Source of the DNA: Clavelina lepadiformis
Lineage: Eukaryota > Chordata > Ascidiacea > Aplousobranchia > Clavelinidae
Length of the DNA stretch: 64,000 bases
Assembly (NCBI RefSeq): GCF_947623445.1
Contig: NC_135245.1
Location: 16,251,501 to 16,315,500 of the forward strand
Direction of reading: 5' to 3'
Within the stretch, counting starts at the first letter, position 1. Each line of letters starts with the position of its first letter. Positions 21,362 through 33,219 of the stretch are shown here, piece after piece. The position numbers were made by a program, and so were the translations under genes. The notes beneath the pieces were generated by a model, which saw only the letters and a program-made list of their open reading frames with translations, had not been told where the DNA came from and made no database searches.

Positions 21362-24049
21362 GGGGAAAGTGGGGCAAGACGGGACACTTAACTTCAATCA
21401 GTATTTTAAAGAATTCCTTTTCATCAATTTTGCTAACTTTGGTACCATAATATACCTTAGGTGCACCACTACCAACAACCATAATATTAGACTCGGCCAA
21501 AATCACACACCGCCGTAATTAAAAAAATAAAATAAAATTAAGTTGTCCCATCTTGCCCCACACCTAGGGCAGGACGGGACACCCGTCCCGTCCTACCCCA
21601 TTATTACCAAACTCGATTTGAGCTTTAATTATGAAGGTATTTTGTAAGGTTTGGACTTCTATAACCACCACTGAAGCCGTTTTGTATGTTTTTTGTGCTT
21701 AATACTCTGAAATATTTCATATCATCTTACTCTAATTTATGCCTGCCACTGAAGCATTGCGTGAAAACAATAAACAAGTAATCAATTGTAATAACGAATA
21801 TATACAGCACTGCCAATATCTTGTCATATCAAAACACGATTTGTCTCTATTTGCAGCACACATAGGCGAATAACATTAGCCAAAAATGAGGCAGAATGAC
21901 AGGCTACTTTTTTGCGCAAAAGTCACACACAAAATTGCCATGTCCAGGATAAGCAGAGCAGTTTTCATGACACCACTTTTTGCACAAAGAACACTGGACT
22001 GGATCAGTCTTCTTTCGGTGGATGTATATACAATTCACTGCAAATCAGACATTCATAGCTTCCGGAAAATTGCAATTGCTTCTTGTTCCTTTTATGGATA
22101 TGTTTGTTTGAGGAAGGAACTTTGCTCTTTGAAAGTAAAATTTTCTTGAAAGGTGAAATGGTTAGCACCTGCGATTTCATGGCTTTCCTCTTCCGAGTGG
22201 TCAGTTTCGCATCAGGAAGTGGAGAGATGTCCATCACATGCACCCTGGTGGAAGGGCCATCAGTCAGCTGCACTTCCGATTGAACTGCAATCTGCGCACT
22301 GGTGGTAGGGCCATCACTAAGCAGAATACCCCTGAGCCCTTCAGCTGCAGCCTGATCGCTGGTAGTAGAGTCACCACTCCGCTGCATGCTTGCAACCCCT
22401 TCTCTTTCAGCTGAAACCTGATCGCTGGGAGCATAGTCACCACTCCGCTGCATACCCGAAACCCCTTCTCTTTCAGCAGCAGTCTGAGAGCTAGTGATAG
22501 TGTTATTACACAGCTGAATGCTCGTAACCCCTTCTCCTTCAGCCAGAGAGCTGGTGGTTGCACCATGAGCTTCCAATTCCGGTGAACCAACAGCATGGAT
22601 CTCGGTCACCATCGACGGAGCAAAGTCTGTTTCGTCAAAAATGTCCGGGTTGAAGGGCATTATACCTGCCGATTTGAATCCATTTACAGCTTTCTGAACT
22701 GTAGCCGCTTTGGAATATGCAGTGCAAAAAAATCCACAGACTTGAGAACTTTGAACACGTTTACCATAATTGGTAACCATCCAGTGGTCGATAGACTGAT
22801 TGTAATATGTCTTCAAAGGCCCAAAGAATGTCCTATCCAGGGGTTGCAAGCGGTGAGATGTGTGAGGAGGAATTGACAACATTATGATTCCATTCTGACG
22901 AGCAAACTCAATCGCAGGCAGGTTCAAATGGCTCGCATGATTGTCAAGGATTAAAAGAACTTTTTTATCAATGGAGGGATTTGCATATTTTTTGAAGTGT
23001 TTCAACCAATCCAAAAATATTTCGGAATCTATCCAGCCAGACGGTGAGGCAAATCCACGAGAACCTGGTGGGGCATCCTGCAATAGACCCATGGCCATCC
23101 GTTTTCGAGGAAAAATAAAAATAGGGGGGACATAATTCCCAATGGCACTCATTGCACAAACTGCAGTAATAGTTTTTCCCCGCTCAGCACTTGTAATCCT
23201 ACCCACTTGCTTCATCCCCTTTTTTGCAATTATTTTTCCTGGCTTTTGGACACAGGTAATTCCAGTTTCATACACGTTGTACACATTTTCAACAGTTATT
23301 GCTTCTTTTTCATAAATGCCCTTGAGCAAATCAAAAAAACGACCAACTTGTGTACGGTTAAAGTTAAAGTTAAAGAATACAGAAATTTAAGCATATAAGC
23401 ATCAACATACCAGCTAAACAATACAAAAAAACAAGTGTTATACGCTACATATTAGACCAGACTACGTTACTTAACAACACCAAAACAGTGAGCTAAAATT
23501 AGAATACCGGCTGTTTACATTATTAGACTAGTTAAATTCACATTTGCATCACATTGCAGTAGCCTAGACGACAATTTAGGCTAATATATCATTAGATATT
23601 AAACAAAGATTATCAATAATTTCAATGGGGCAGGACGGGATATTTGACCCGTCTTGCCCCAAGCAGTCCTGTCTCGTTTTGCCCCAATGACCAACATTTT
23701 GAATTTTTTGGTTTGCTTATTATATGTAACTCAGATCTGAAAAAGTTATCTACCTTTTAAAATTACTTGTCTTGCTGCATCTCTAAAACACATTTCATTT
23801 TCCAAAGTTTTGTCAAATCTAGCTAAAATAGTAGAGTTTTAAGAAAATTTCTTATAAGAAGTGGCTTACAAACACTTCTGCCGCTGCCTAAACCTTTTGC
23901 TTCACGCAAAGTTTTCAATTTTTTGCAAGTCACTAAGAATTGTGGTAACCTGTACCATCCAAATGGATAGAGGGCGCTAAAACCAATACTTTTGGAAAAA
24001 TCCATCATGTCCCGTCCTGCCCTGAGTCCCATCTTGCCCCACTTTCCCC
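21362..24049 (-). mobile_element. pogo-like (Tc1/mariner superfamily) DNA transposon, TA TSD
   Basis: Both ends carry GGGGAAAGTGGGGCAAGA, extending to about 24 bp with one mismatch, as inverted repeats. TA flanks the element at 21360-21361 and 24050-24051. It is nested in the gag gene of the gypsy element. It holds one transposase-like gene on the minus strand. Internal copies of the GGGCAAGACGGG motif occur near 21545-21600 and 23630-23690. Confidence 0.88.
22004..23346 (-). pseudogene. DDE_1-type transposase, catalytic Asp lost
   Basis: The frame is open after a possible acceptor (TACACAAG, 23347-23354), with its first Met at 23329. It has the DDE_1 core: PPIFIFPRKRM, the second Asp in LLILDNHASHL, and the third acidic position in HRLQPLDRTFFGPLK. 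The first catalytic site, normally D in a DETG motif, reads YETG (Tyr at 23270-23272). The C-terminus has CLICSELY, then a stop at 22004. One base out of frame, 22000-21893 encodes a PHD-like Cys/His cluster (CSLCKKWCHENC). No N-terminal HTH/psq exon was found in the 700 bp upstream within the element. Between core and tail are three to four 30-residue degenerate repeats (EREGVSGMQRSGD type), visible at about 22320-22520. Inactive as it stands. Confidence 0.75.
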
Positions 24050-24051
24050 TA

Positions 24052-24445
24052 CGTTCAATCGACACCACTTAGCCGTTCTTTGGAAACCAAAGCCGTAAAA
24101 TTCCCGTCTTTCTGGCCAAGCCGCGCTAACCTATGGTTTGAGTTGGTAGAAACTCAACTTAGAAGAGCTAACATTTCATCCAATAACGATAAATTTGATC
24201 ACGTGGTTTTAGCACTTGATCCAGCACACGCTGAACGTGTCGCCAGCGTCATTTGCAGTCCATCATCATCTTACGATGACTTAAAAGCCGCATTGCTCAA
24301 TAAGTGTGGACCGAGTTTGAATGAACGTTTGAGCGTTCTTTTGGACAGCAAGACCTTTCAAGGCAAAAGGCCGAGTGACACTTTAGAACACATGAAATCA
24401 CTCTTAGGCTCGTCCAGTTTAGACGATGAGATGGCGTATGTATAA
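24052..24445 (+). pseudogene. gag, middle part
   Basis: Continues the gag frame after the nested transposon. It matches the N-terminal matrix/capsid region of CsRn1/K02A2.6-type gag (KFPSFWPSRANLWFELVE, LDPAHAERVASVI). It ends at a TAA after DDEMAYV, where a frameshift separates it from the next part. Confidence 0.7.
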
Positions 24446-24485
24446 TCTCTTGCGCAAGTTGTTCTTGGACAGTTCGGATTATCAA

Positions 24486-24957
24486 GCGCAAATAATTAAT
24501 CTTAAAAATCGATCCAGAACGTGATTTGGACAAACTTGCGCTTAAGGCGGACGAGATCATGGCTATTAAAAAACCAGTCTCTGCCAATCCGGTCCCTCGC
24601 CAAAGTGTCATTAATGAACTATTCGAAACAAAATTGGATGAGCTTACCAAGCAAATAAACAAACTAGAACAGCATGTGCGACCTACAGCCTCAACCACGC
24701 CCCATTCAGCGCCACGATTCCCCAGAGCACCACGAAGTTCGCAGATGGAATATAACCAACGTGACAGTTTTCAGGGTCCTCGACAACCTGGCTCAGTCAG
24801 TTTCGGTTGCCGTTTCAACAGGGAATACTCTGGTCACGAGCAGGGCTCCGATTTTCATGGGTTGTGTTTCTACCATTCTAGGTTTGGTCATCGAGCCTTT
24901 AACTGCAAGCCACCTTGTAACTGGAATAGCCGTCAAAATGCTCCAAAAAATGCCTAG
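24486..24957 (+). pseudogene. gag, C-terminal part with zinc knuckle
   Basis: A separate frame after the break at about 24446-24520. Contains LDELTKQINKLEQHV, a Pro/Arg-rich stretch and the nucleocapsid knuckle CFYHSRFGHRAFNCKPPC (C-x2-H-x4-H-x4-C-x3-C, about 24867-24921). Ends at a TAG (24955-24957) just before pol. Confidence 0.75.
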
Positions 24958-24971
24958 GCCGGAATTGTTGC

Positions 24972-26124
24972 TTGGTCCACAATCCCGGCGGATCCATCAG
25001 TACAACAAGACTTGACCACAACTCAACCAATAGTAATCTGTTTTTTGCCACCGATCTCACTTCCAAAGTCGAGTATTTAATCGACACAGGTTGTCAGTTT
25101 AGTTTGTTCCCTCTATCTTTTACCTGTTATGCTAATGTGCAACAAACTGGTTTTCTTTCCACCTTGAATAATAGCCGCATCCAGACTTATGGTTACAAAT
25201 CCATTGACGTCTGTCTCCATGAGTTCACTTGCAAGTTTCAATTTACTTTCGCTTTAGCAAACATCCCTTATCCGATTCTCGGTGCGGATTTCTTGAAACG
25301 TTTCAACTTGTTGGTTGACGTCGGCGGCAAGCGTCTGGTTAAACTTGACGAGGCCAGGCAAAGTAATTTCGACGCCAGAGAAGGTTCACCTTTTTCAGCA
25401 CAAGCGCTCAGCGCACCATCTGATGAGATTTTGGCTAAATTTCGCAGCGTCTACCCAGAGGTATTTGATGCGTCTTTACGGTCACGTGTAATCAAACACA
25501 ACGTGCAGCATAAAATCGAGACGACCGGACCCCCGGTCCATTCCCCTGCGAGGCGCTTATCTCCCGAGAACCTTCGCGTAGCTAAAGATGAGCTTGTTAA
25601 AATGACCAATCAAGGCATCATTGAACCCAGCAACTCCACATGGTCTAGTCCCATGCACCTGGTTAAAAAAACAAACCGGGGTGTGAGAATTGTAGGTGAT
25701 TTTCGTAATCTCAACCTTGTCACCAAGTTTGACCGTTACAAAATACCGAACCTGCGAGATTTCACGAATGAGTTACACGATGCAACAATCTTCTCTAAGT
25801 GTGACTTATTAAAGGCATTCTTTCAAATCCCCATTGCCCCCGAAGATAAAGAAAAGACAGCTTTCCTTTGTCCTTTTGGTTTATACAAGAATGCCACTGG
25901 GTCTTAAATGTTCTGCTCAAAGCTTTCAACGATTTATGGATTCGATTGCAAGAGATTTAAAATTTTGTTTTGTTTACCTTGATGACGTTTTAGTGTTTTC
26001 TCGTAATCACGAGGAACATTTGCAACATCTACACATATTATTTAAACGTTTATCTGCTCATGGCGTTGCTGTTAATCCCGAAAAGTGTCAGTTGGCTGTC
26101 GACTCGCTCTCGTTGATAATATAA
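24972..26124 (+). pseudogene. pol, protease plus partial reverse transcriptase, frameshifted
   Basis: The aspartic protease motif is LIDTGCQFSLFP (DTG at codons 38-40 of this frame). Reverse-transcriptase blocks follow: SPMHLVKK, VRIVGDFRNLN and FSKCDLLKAFFQIPI. After a one-base shift near 25885 come RMPLGLKCSAQSFQRF, the catalytic YLDD in FVYLDDVLVF, and NPEKCQ. The frame stops at 26124 at the junction with the partial 3' LTR. RNase H and integrase are absent. Confidence 0.85.
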
Positions 26125-26267
26125 ATAATAAAGGTTGAACTAAGAAAGCCCTGTTCATTTACTTTAATATATGAGCGAAGTTGGCATACAACTAAACAGC
26201 AACCTTCTGAGACAAGGAGTCAGCAACGCAGCATCGTAACAACGCAACAACAACTACCTTCGCCATA
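26125..26267 (+). repeat. Partial 3' LTR of the gypsy element
   Basis: Matches 20911-21049 of the 5' LTR and ends at CGCCATA before the CTCT target repeat. Its first half was lost with the end of pol. Confidence 0.75.
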
Positions 26268-28335
26268 CTCTAACTGCTCTTCCACAAGGCCGACAAAAAG
26301 TAAAGGTCACGCAAGGGTTTGGTTGGTATGTCATTGTACCATTTTTCGTTGCCCGCATTTTTGACGGGATGGATGGGACAACTGCGGAAATTTTAGACTC
26401 GGATAATTTTTTTTTTACTTATCTGTTAACTGTCAGGTGCTTTAACGTCCTACCTAGTGGTTCTTAAGCTTTTTCATCTGTTTTCCCATTTACGCCAACT
26501 ACCACACCCATAATTTCCCCCGTTTAGTTTTTAACAGTTTTTTGGCTAGAGCTAAAGTAAGCCTACTTGTAAACATAGTTTAATGTAACTAAAGTTACTA
26601 AACAAACATTTCAAACTTAACCATTTTCTTGTAATCAAATCAAACATTTCTGATACGTACCACGAATACAAAGTCAACTCAGGCTACGAATATTTAATTC
26701 ACGTTTTTGCTTACCATTACTTCAAATGTATGTTGTCTACACCTCTCTGTGTGCATGAGTCGATTGGGCAGTGGCTTCAGTCTAAAAGGCATGTTAAACA
26801 GTAAGCTGTAGCGTGTAAGATGTATTCATTTACGACAAAACTTTTTACGTGAATAGGATTTTTGTGTACAAAAAGGTAATGAATATTTTCCAGCTGAACT
26901 TGCAAAATTTCCAACCACTCGTCCATAAGACTGACGAAAAGTAAACTTCACGCAAGGGTTTGGTTCATTGACCATTTGATTTATAAATGCAGGTATCAAA
27001 GTCTGTCTATAAACTCTATTGATGAGATTTCTATCATTTTTGGCGGACATGGCATGTGGCAAGACAAGGCGTAAAGTGTTCCAAAAAAAATGACAAACTC
27101 TTCCTGGCACCTACATCACTGCTGATGTATGTGCAATGGAAGGGTGGTGTATGGTAGCTGAACTTGACAGTTTGACCCAATTCACTACAACATTTGCTTG
27201 TTAAAATGTTTATTGCGGGTGATGATATATGAGTCTCATAAGGTCGTTGTCTGCTTTTCTCACCCTCAGACTGAATTGTTCACCTTAACGGCTTATAGTC
27301 TTATGAAGATGACAACAAATTTGTCTAACTTGATGCTAAACTTCTTCAAATTGAATTTAACTATGATTACACAGGAAAGATAACTGTATATACCGATTAT
27401 ATTGAAGCTTCTTTGAACGATTACATTTAGAAAGAATGAACAACTGTGAATAACTCACGCAATATAGGCAGGCGCGATATTCATGTCACGACTTAAAACG
27501 AAAAATAGGAAGTCATCAATACACAACACAATGCCTCGCTAAGCAGATTTCCGTAAACAAAATTCTATACAGTATTCGATCTGTATATTATAATATCTCC
27601 TTATCATCACATATCCATATTCAAAACTATCTGATTGGACATGAGTGACGTAACAGACCATCTTCTACTTCCTCGCACAACCGATCTGTGTAAAAGATTG
27701 TTACCATATACTCAGGCCACCAGAACGGGGCTGTGGTCCCGTGGATGGTGTTCATTTAAGTTGGGTTTTTGCTTTTGGATCCACATACACGGGTCGGCTC
27801 CATCTTGACAGTGATACAACGCTTATGTCCTGCCAAACTATCAGCTTAACTTTTGTTTTGTATTAAATGCGTTTTAATATTTTAATTTTAATTTGTGTTT
27901 GGTGACCGTGCTGACGCTAATAAGTAATAAGTAATAACTTTTTTACATTCACATACTGGTTGGAAATGCACGCTTTGCCCTCGAGGCCTTGTCAAATTTG
28001 TGGAAATTATTGTCCTTACCTGCTAATATGTTTGCGACCACCTGCGGCAGCACAATCAATCAATCATTTTATTTTTCGGCAAAAGCGTGGTGCGGACGAA
28101 AAAACAAAGCCAGTTGTTACAAACACGCGCCAATGAACAGGAGAAAGTGACAAAGCCGAAAAGGCTTAAAACGTTCTATTGAGAAATAACTTTGATATTT
28201 GGTGGTAAATGTAACTACTAGCACGGCTACTAAACCTACAATGTTTCGTCCCCTGTATTAAAGACGAAATACAAATGAATACAACTTGGAAAGGTTTCTG
28301 CTGTTTGAAACGAGCCTACGGAACTTCTAGTAATT
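26268..28335 (+). repeat. Mosaic intergenic block, right part of the split copy
   Basis: Resumes block order after the gypsy element: 26360 (GGATGGATGGGACAAC), 26915 (tRNA-like), 27630 (TGATTGGACATGAGTGACG), 28035 (CTGCGGCAGCAC). 27120-27600 is an extra segment related to 2330-2540. No host gene seen. Confidence 0.65.
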
Positions 28336-28338
28336 TAG

Positions 28339-29224
28339 TCAATATAGCCTACCTAGTGCGGGCCATCGAGTAGATCGTACGTTGTAAATCGGCAAGCATG
28401 TCAACAAAACACGGCTTAAAACGATAATAGCTGACGCTGTCATGGTAGGTGCGGTAAACGAAAATAAAGTGTTTTTAAAAACGCGAAACAACCATGGTCC
28501 TCGGTATGGCCTGTCCAAGAATTTGCGGGTTGCATCGTGCTTGACAAAGACATGAGAGCTGGTAAGTAAGCGCGGGTCCACGTGAACTATCGGATTCGTG
28601 GGATAACGGAGAGCATTGTATCTTAATGTTGTCATAAACAGAGACAGTTACGCCACAAAATTTGTGTTGGCCGTCAATTTGTCCATAGCAGCTGGGTGTG
28701 CTTGTGTTTCGCACCTATGAACGTAGTTCAAAGAAAAGCGCAGACGTCCATTCCGCGCCTCTGTCAGAAACAGTTTCCAGAGGACAACCAAAACGACCTA
28801 GCCTATGAAGTTTAAAATCAAAACAGACGAAACCGATTGAGATGATTTGTTAGGTAAAGGAATGACTTCCTTCCATCTACTGAAGCTGCAAATGATGGTT
28901 AAGATATACGAAAACCCGTTGACTCTATTAATGGGCCAACCAGGTCCAAATAATTTTTTGAAAGCGTTCCGACAGTGGAAGAAATTTCATCAGGGGTACT
29001 ACAGTGTGACGTTGAATCTTCGATCGCCCACTGTGGAGGCAAGTCCTGCACCAGCCGTTAACGTCTTTACTCATTCTTGTCCAAACATAACGATCAGCAA
29101 TTAATTTTAAAGTGCAACATGCACCAGGGTGAGATAAATCATGATTTATATGAAAAATCTGTCTTCTAAAGTACCCGGTAGCAATACGAGGAAAACCTTT
29201 TTTAGACACGGCGCCGAGCAGCAA
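28339..29224 (-). pseudogene. Ty3/gypsy integrase remnants (copy 2)
   Basis: The best preserved HHCC region is 29224-28928: HINHDLSHPG, IADRYVWTRMSKDVNGW, then CRTCLHSGRSK, in which the last zinc Cys is Ser. 28714-28339 gives the C-terminal module in two frames (HVDPRLLTSSHVFVKHDATRK, LDRPYRGPW). The catalytic core between them is mostly deleted. Orientation is opposite to the nearby CsRn1-like element, but the motifs suit the same clade. Confidence 0.7.
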
Positions 29225-29867
29225 AAGACCGAAGTCTTTCGCTGGAAACTCTTTAGATGTTGCTAAGTTATTAGTTTTTCTGGCAAACTTTTAACTTAAA
29301 GGTAGCATCAAGTTTTCTGCTCTTTGCTGCAGGAGACATTTTTATCTGACAACGGCAATTCATAACGAGAAGTTGTAACACAGTAAAAAATACTCTACAC
29401 TTTTAAAAGCGTATGTGTAGGAAAATAAAAAAGTAGCTGAGTTGCAATAAGTAGTCAGGCAATTTTGCAGGAATTTGTTTTGTCGTTGAGAACGATTACG
29501 CTATAAGATATCTTTTGTTCAAAAGCACAATGCATTGTTATGTAGTTGTAGGGTCGTGACGGCGAGCGAATGTCTTGAGATTTCTTGGTGTGAGGTACGA
29601 TTATTTTACTGTAAGTTATTCTAAGTCAAAAACGCGGCATGGGCCTATACACCAAGTATAGGCCAAAGTGCCAGTATTTTGTACCTGAAAACTGGTAGTG
29701 GACCTATACGCCGGCATTTACAGAAAGTAAATGATTAACTTTGTCTAATGTACTAGGCCTAGCCTATCATATTGCCTAGAAAAATGGTTCAGAAAAACAA
29801 GATTCTACTGTATATGATATATATAACTATTATACTTATTTGTCCAATCCCCAATAAATTTCAATTT

Positions 29868-30116
29868 GTACATTGTGGAAAAGTTGAAGATGTGGCTATA
29901 ATCAAAGATCGTGAAACTGGCAGAGCTCGTGGTTTTGGGTTTGTCACCTTTAGCTCTCCGGGTGAAGCCCAGGCAGCAATCAAGGAGCTTCATCAAACTG
30001 ATTTCATAGGACGTGATCTCACTGTTCGGGAAGCGGAGTCACGAAGAGGTGGTGGTGGAGAAAGATATGGCGGCGGTGGTGGTGGTGGTGGTAAATATGG
30101 CGGCGGAAATGGAGGT
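29868..30116 (+). pseudogene. CIRBP-like RRM gene, copy 4, 5'- and 3'-truncated
   Basis: Begins inside the RRM at CGKVEDVAI. About 200 bp covering the ATG, RNP2 and the TATA box has been deleted, with promoter-flank sequence joined directly (29840-29867). RNP1 RGFGFVTF and the start of the Gly tail remain. A TGA follows GGNGG (30115), and homology then ends in an unrelated repeat (from 30125). It shares IIKDR with copies 43353 and 63650, not IITDR. The upstream palindrome and cassette-edge hairpin are still visible near 29640-29740. Confidence 0.8.
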
Positions 30117-30124
30117 TGAAGAAG

Positions 30125-31032
30125 AAGTGGTGGTAATTTTTAATTAATTTTTCCAAAATGTAAATCACCCAAAACTAATCCCTTCCGACCCAAACTCACT
30201 CTCACCTCTCTTAATTAAATTACTGAGCCAAGCTGCGAATTGAAATAAATGCTGTTTTTCAACCAAAAATAATTTTTTTTTCAAAGTCTAAATTAATTTA
30301 ATACTAATTCCCTCCAACTTAAACTCTCTGCTATCATGACGAGGCCTAAATTAAATTAGAAATAAATTTGTACAAAACAAAGAGAAACAAAAAACGGCAA
30401 GAATCGAATCCGAGACGTGTAGCATAAAAGCCCCAAGGTTAACCACGACATCCATGATTTGGACCATAAGGGTATTTACATTTTCACTCCTTGTTTACAC
30501 ATCGCACTCCCTCACTTGTGACCTTTGTTCGGGTATTTATAACAATAAAAGAACGATCGCGTATACTACGTCTCAAAATCGTTTTATTAGTTAATTATAT
30601 ATTATTATATTGTATAGAAAAAATAGCCATTCTTATAGAATTTTTTGGCTCTTCCTTATGGCAATCCTTGATACGCCTCTCAACGCTGCAAGTTATATAT
30701 ACATATACATGTATATTGAGTGCAGTATATTTTATTGAAGCTCAAAAAACACAAACAAATTATATACCAAAGATAGTAACAATACATACATATTGAGTGC
30801 AAGGCCAAAACAGAAAAGAATTTTTGTTGAGCCAAAAAAGCGTTCTTAACCTCTCTGTTAAGTGTCAGGTGCTCTAACCGGTGTTCCACAAGGCCGACGA
30901 AAAGTAAAGGTCACGCAAGGGTTTGGTTCGTTCGCCACGTGGTTTGTGAATGCGGGTAATCAAAAGACAAGGCACAAAGCGTTCCAAAATCGACAAACAA
31001 CTTGGTAAGGCTTCTGCTGTTAGAGACTAGCC
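30125..31032. repeat. Repeat segment with tRNA-like SINE (matches 54433-55366)
   Basis: The segment is paired with 54433-55366 in the same orientation. On the minus strand, 30470-30395 resembles a tRNA gene: A-box-like TCGTGGTTAACCTTGGGG and B-box GGATTCGATTC, spaced as in a tRNA. The rest carries another copy of the GGTGCTCTAACC tRNA-like run near 30865. No protein gene seen. Confidence 0.5.
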
Positions 31033-32440
31033 CAGGGGTGGCCAACGTTTTTCAAGCATGAGCCGTATACAGCAAACTAATGTGTTAAATTGTGAATATG
31101 CAAAAGTTTTTTAAATTAAACAGTTTATTTAATAAGATGTTGCAAATATATGTCACTCAGAAGACTTGTGCGTTTCCAGGCTATCTGTAAGTTGCTTAAT
31201 CCGGTTGGTAAGTTGTTACAGTAATTCGTACCAATTCTGTTAAGTGGTCGTTTGGCTTTCACGATATTTAGATACGATACGAGATATTCGCGGAGAATAA
31301 TGCAATGAACTGGTAAAAATTAGGAAACTTGGGATCATTCTTAATTAGTTCAAGTAACCCGAAACGTTTTCCCACCATTGCCGGTGCACTATGGGATTTG
31401 TGGTGGTGTAATGGTTTTGGGATGGCCTAAGCCAAACCAGTCTTTCAGTTTTATTGTCTGACTCCTATGATTGTCTTTGACTCCGTTGCGTTTACTGTCT
31501 CTATTGCTTCTTAAATCAACACCAATTTCGTAAGTTCAAATTGTTATATTGTCCGAATAAGTTGTATCGAAATAGAGACGTTTACACCATTCCCATTTTT
31601 GAATAGAACTATCACTTGAATTCAATACTGAATAAGCCAAAACGTAAAACAGATCCAAAACTAAAAACCGAGAGAAGTACTAGCAAGTCCTGAAGGGACA
31701 AGCCCTCGCAGAGCCTCGCCGGCCCGAGCATCCAGAGCATAACAATATGAACCAAGCTTAACGTTTTATATCATACACGTCAGCCAATCAGCTAACGCCA
31801 TGTTAATTTATCGTTGCTACGTGTATGTGTGTACTATCTATTATTCTACGAATCTACGTCATCCAAACATTTCATCAAGTACACTTCAAACTTTACGCCG
31901 TGAAAACAATGCTATTTGAAATACTTCAATCTGCGTCAATATGTCGGTTAGAATTTCTTTGTTTGAATAAGAGCTTAGCATGAATACGAAGCTTTTGCAA
32001 ACATTACATTATCTAAACTGGAGAAAAAATACAAAAACTCATACAATGCCAATTTATATAACTAATTGCAATTTCTACATGATCCCCACAGCACCATCGG
32101 TCGCTACACTGACAAGATTTTTAAGAGGGACCAGAGCTTTTATTAAGACTTTGTCAAGTGCATCTTTAATGTCAATGCCTCGCGTCGTTTCTTTTAATGC
32201 CAGCCTACCATGTCTAACAAGTCCTCTTTCACGGCAATCTTGAAGGAAACATAACGAGCAAATATGGCTAGCCTAGTTGAGGATTGTCCTGAATGTCGGT
32301 AGATTCGTCAAAAGCCAGACTGAAAGAATGGGAATTTAACAAGTCATTTTGCATTGTTCCAGCAATATCCGCACGAATCTGAGAAACACGTCTTTCTGTA
32401 GTGTGTTGAGAACATGGCATTTGCAGTATCCGTTTGTGTT
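31033..32440 (-). pseudogene. ZBED/hAT transposon remnant, copy 1, split by an LTR-like element
   Basis: Begins with the hAT-type terminus CAGGGGTGGCCAACG. Homologous to 55367-59530 but largely deleted: 31190-31389 and 32091-32440 remain, on either side of the inserted 31390-32090 element. The minus strand of 32091-32440 matches the transposase segment that reads LALDESTDI in the other copy, with broken frames here. The right end is lost near 32440. Confidence 0.6.
31390..32090. mobile_element. Solo LTR-like repeat, copy 2 (4-bp TSD GCAC)
   Basis: TATGGGATTTG start, GATCCCCACA end, GCAC on both sides (31386-31389, 32091-32094). It sits inside a ZBED/hAT remnant, so it is younger than that element. 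Shares internal sequence with 2750-3432, for example AAGTCCTGAAGGGACAAGCC. Confidence 0.7.
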
Positions 32441-33210
32441 GGCCGGTGTTATCTGGTCACATGGTTTAAAAAATTGCGCTTGGAGACGTAAAGTGGTACC
32501 ATAGAGATATCAGCCATTGAACCGTTGATATCTTCTATCCAGGTCGTTCGAACACTGTACCTAACAAAATCCAACCGAGCTTGTAGTAAGAGTCATTTCC
32601 AACCGCATGACACTTGATGGCGCTCTTCAACGTTCGATGTTGGCTTTCAATTTGTCCATTGCAGCTGGCAGTTGGGTCTGTAGGCGCAAGTCTGCTTGTG
32701 TTTCGCACCTATGTACGCAGTTAAGAGAAAAGCACAGACGTCCATTCCGCGCCTCTGTCAGAAACAGTTTCAGAGGACAACCGAAACGACCTATGAAGTT
32801 TAAAATCAAAACAGACGTAACCGTTTGAGGTTACTTTGGTTGCACGATTAGGTAAAGAAATAACTTCCTTCCATCTACTGAAGCTGCAAATGATGGTTAA
32901 GATATACGAAAACCCGTTGACTCTGTTAATGGACCAACCAGGTCCAAATAAATGTTTTAAAAGCACTCTGACAGTGGAGGAAATTTCATCAGGGGTGCTA
33001 CTGTGTTACATTGAATCTTCGATTGCCCACTGTGTAGGCAAGTCCTGCACCAGCCGTTAACGTCTTTACTCATTCTTGTCCAAACATTACGATCAGCAAT
33101 TAATTTTAAATTGCCACGTTCACCAGCGTGAGATAAATCGTGATTTATATGAAAAATCTGTCTTCTAAAGTACCTGGGGTCAATAGGATGAAAACCTTTC
33201 TGAGACACGT
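32440..33210 (-). pseudogene. Ty3/gypsy integrase core remnants (copy 3)
   Basis: 33208-32957 gives the HHCC region (HINHDLSHAG, MSKDVNGWCRTCL). 32966-32721 gives the start of the catalytic core (INRVNGFSYILTIICSFSRWKEVISLPN, then VSDRGAEWTS with the second Asp). 32809-32440 gives the following part in broken frames (FIGRFGCPLKL, AAMDKLKANIER). Several frameshifts. This copy keeps the catalytic region that copies 1 and 2 mostly lack. Confidence 0.75.
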
Positions 33211-33219
33211 TTCAGTCTC

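Larger units (their letters stand above)
20768..26267 (+). mobile_element. Ty3/gypsy LTR retrotransposon, CsRn1-like, truncated, TSD CTCT
   Basis: Layout: 5' LTR, primer-binding site, gag split by a nested DNA transposon, protease, partial reverse transcriptase, then a partial 3' LTR. CTCT flanks it (20764-20767, 26268-26271), and the sister blocks have an undivided GTGCTCTAACC. RNase H, integrase and the first half of the 3' LTR are missing, so it cannot move by itself. The CxxH...C-x3-C gag knuckle and a binding site resembling the complement of the tRNA-Trp 3' end (TGGTGACC, 21055) are the grounds for the CsRn1-like call. Confidence 0.8.

Noticed and set aside
22264..22596. Repeat-containing frame overlapping the pogo-like transposase.
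   Set aside because: It is the same internal repeat region read in a different frame on the same strand as the transposase.
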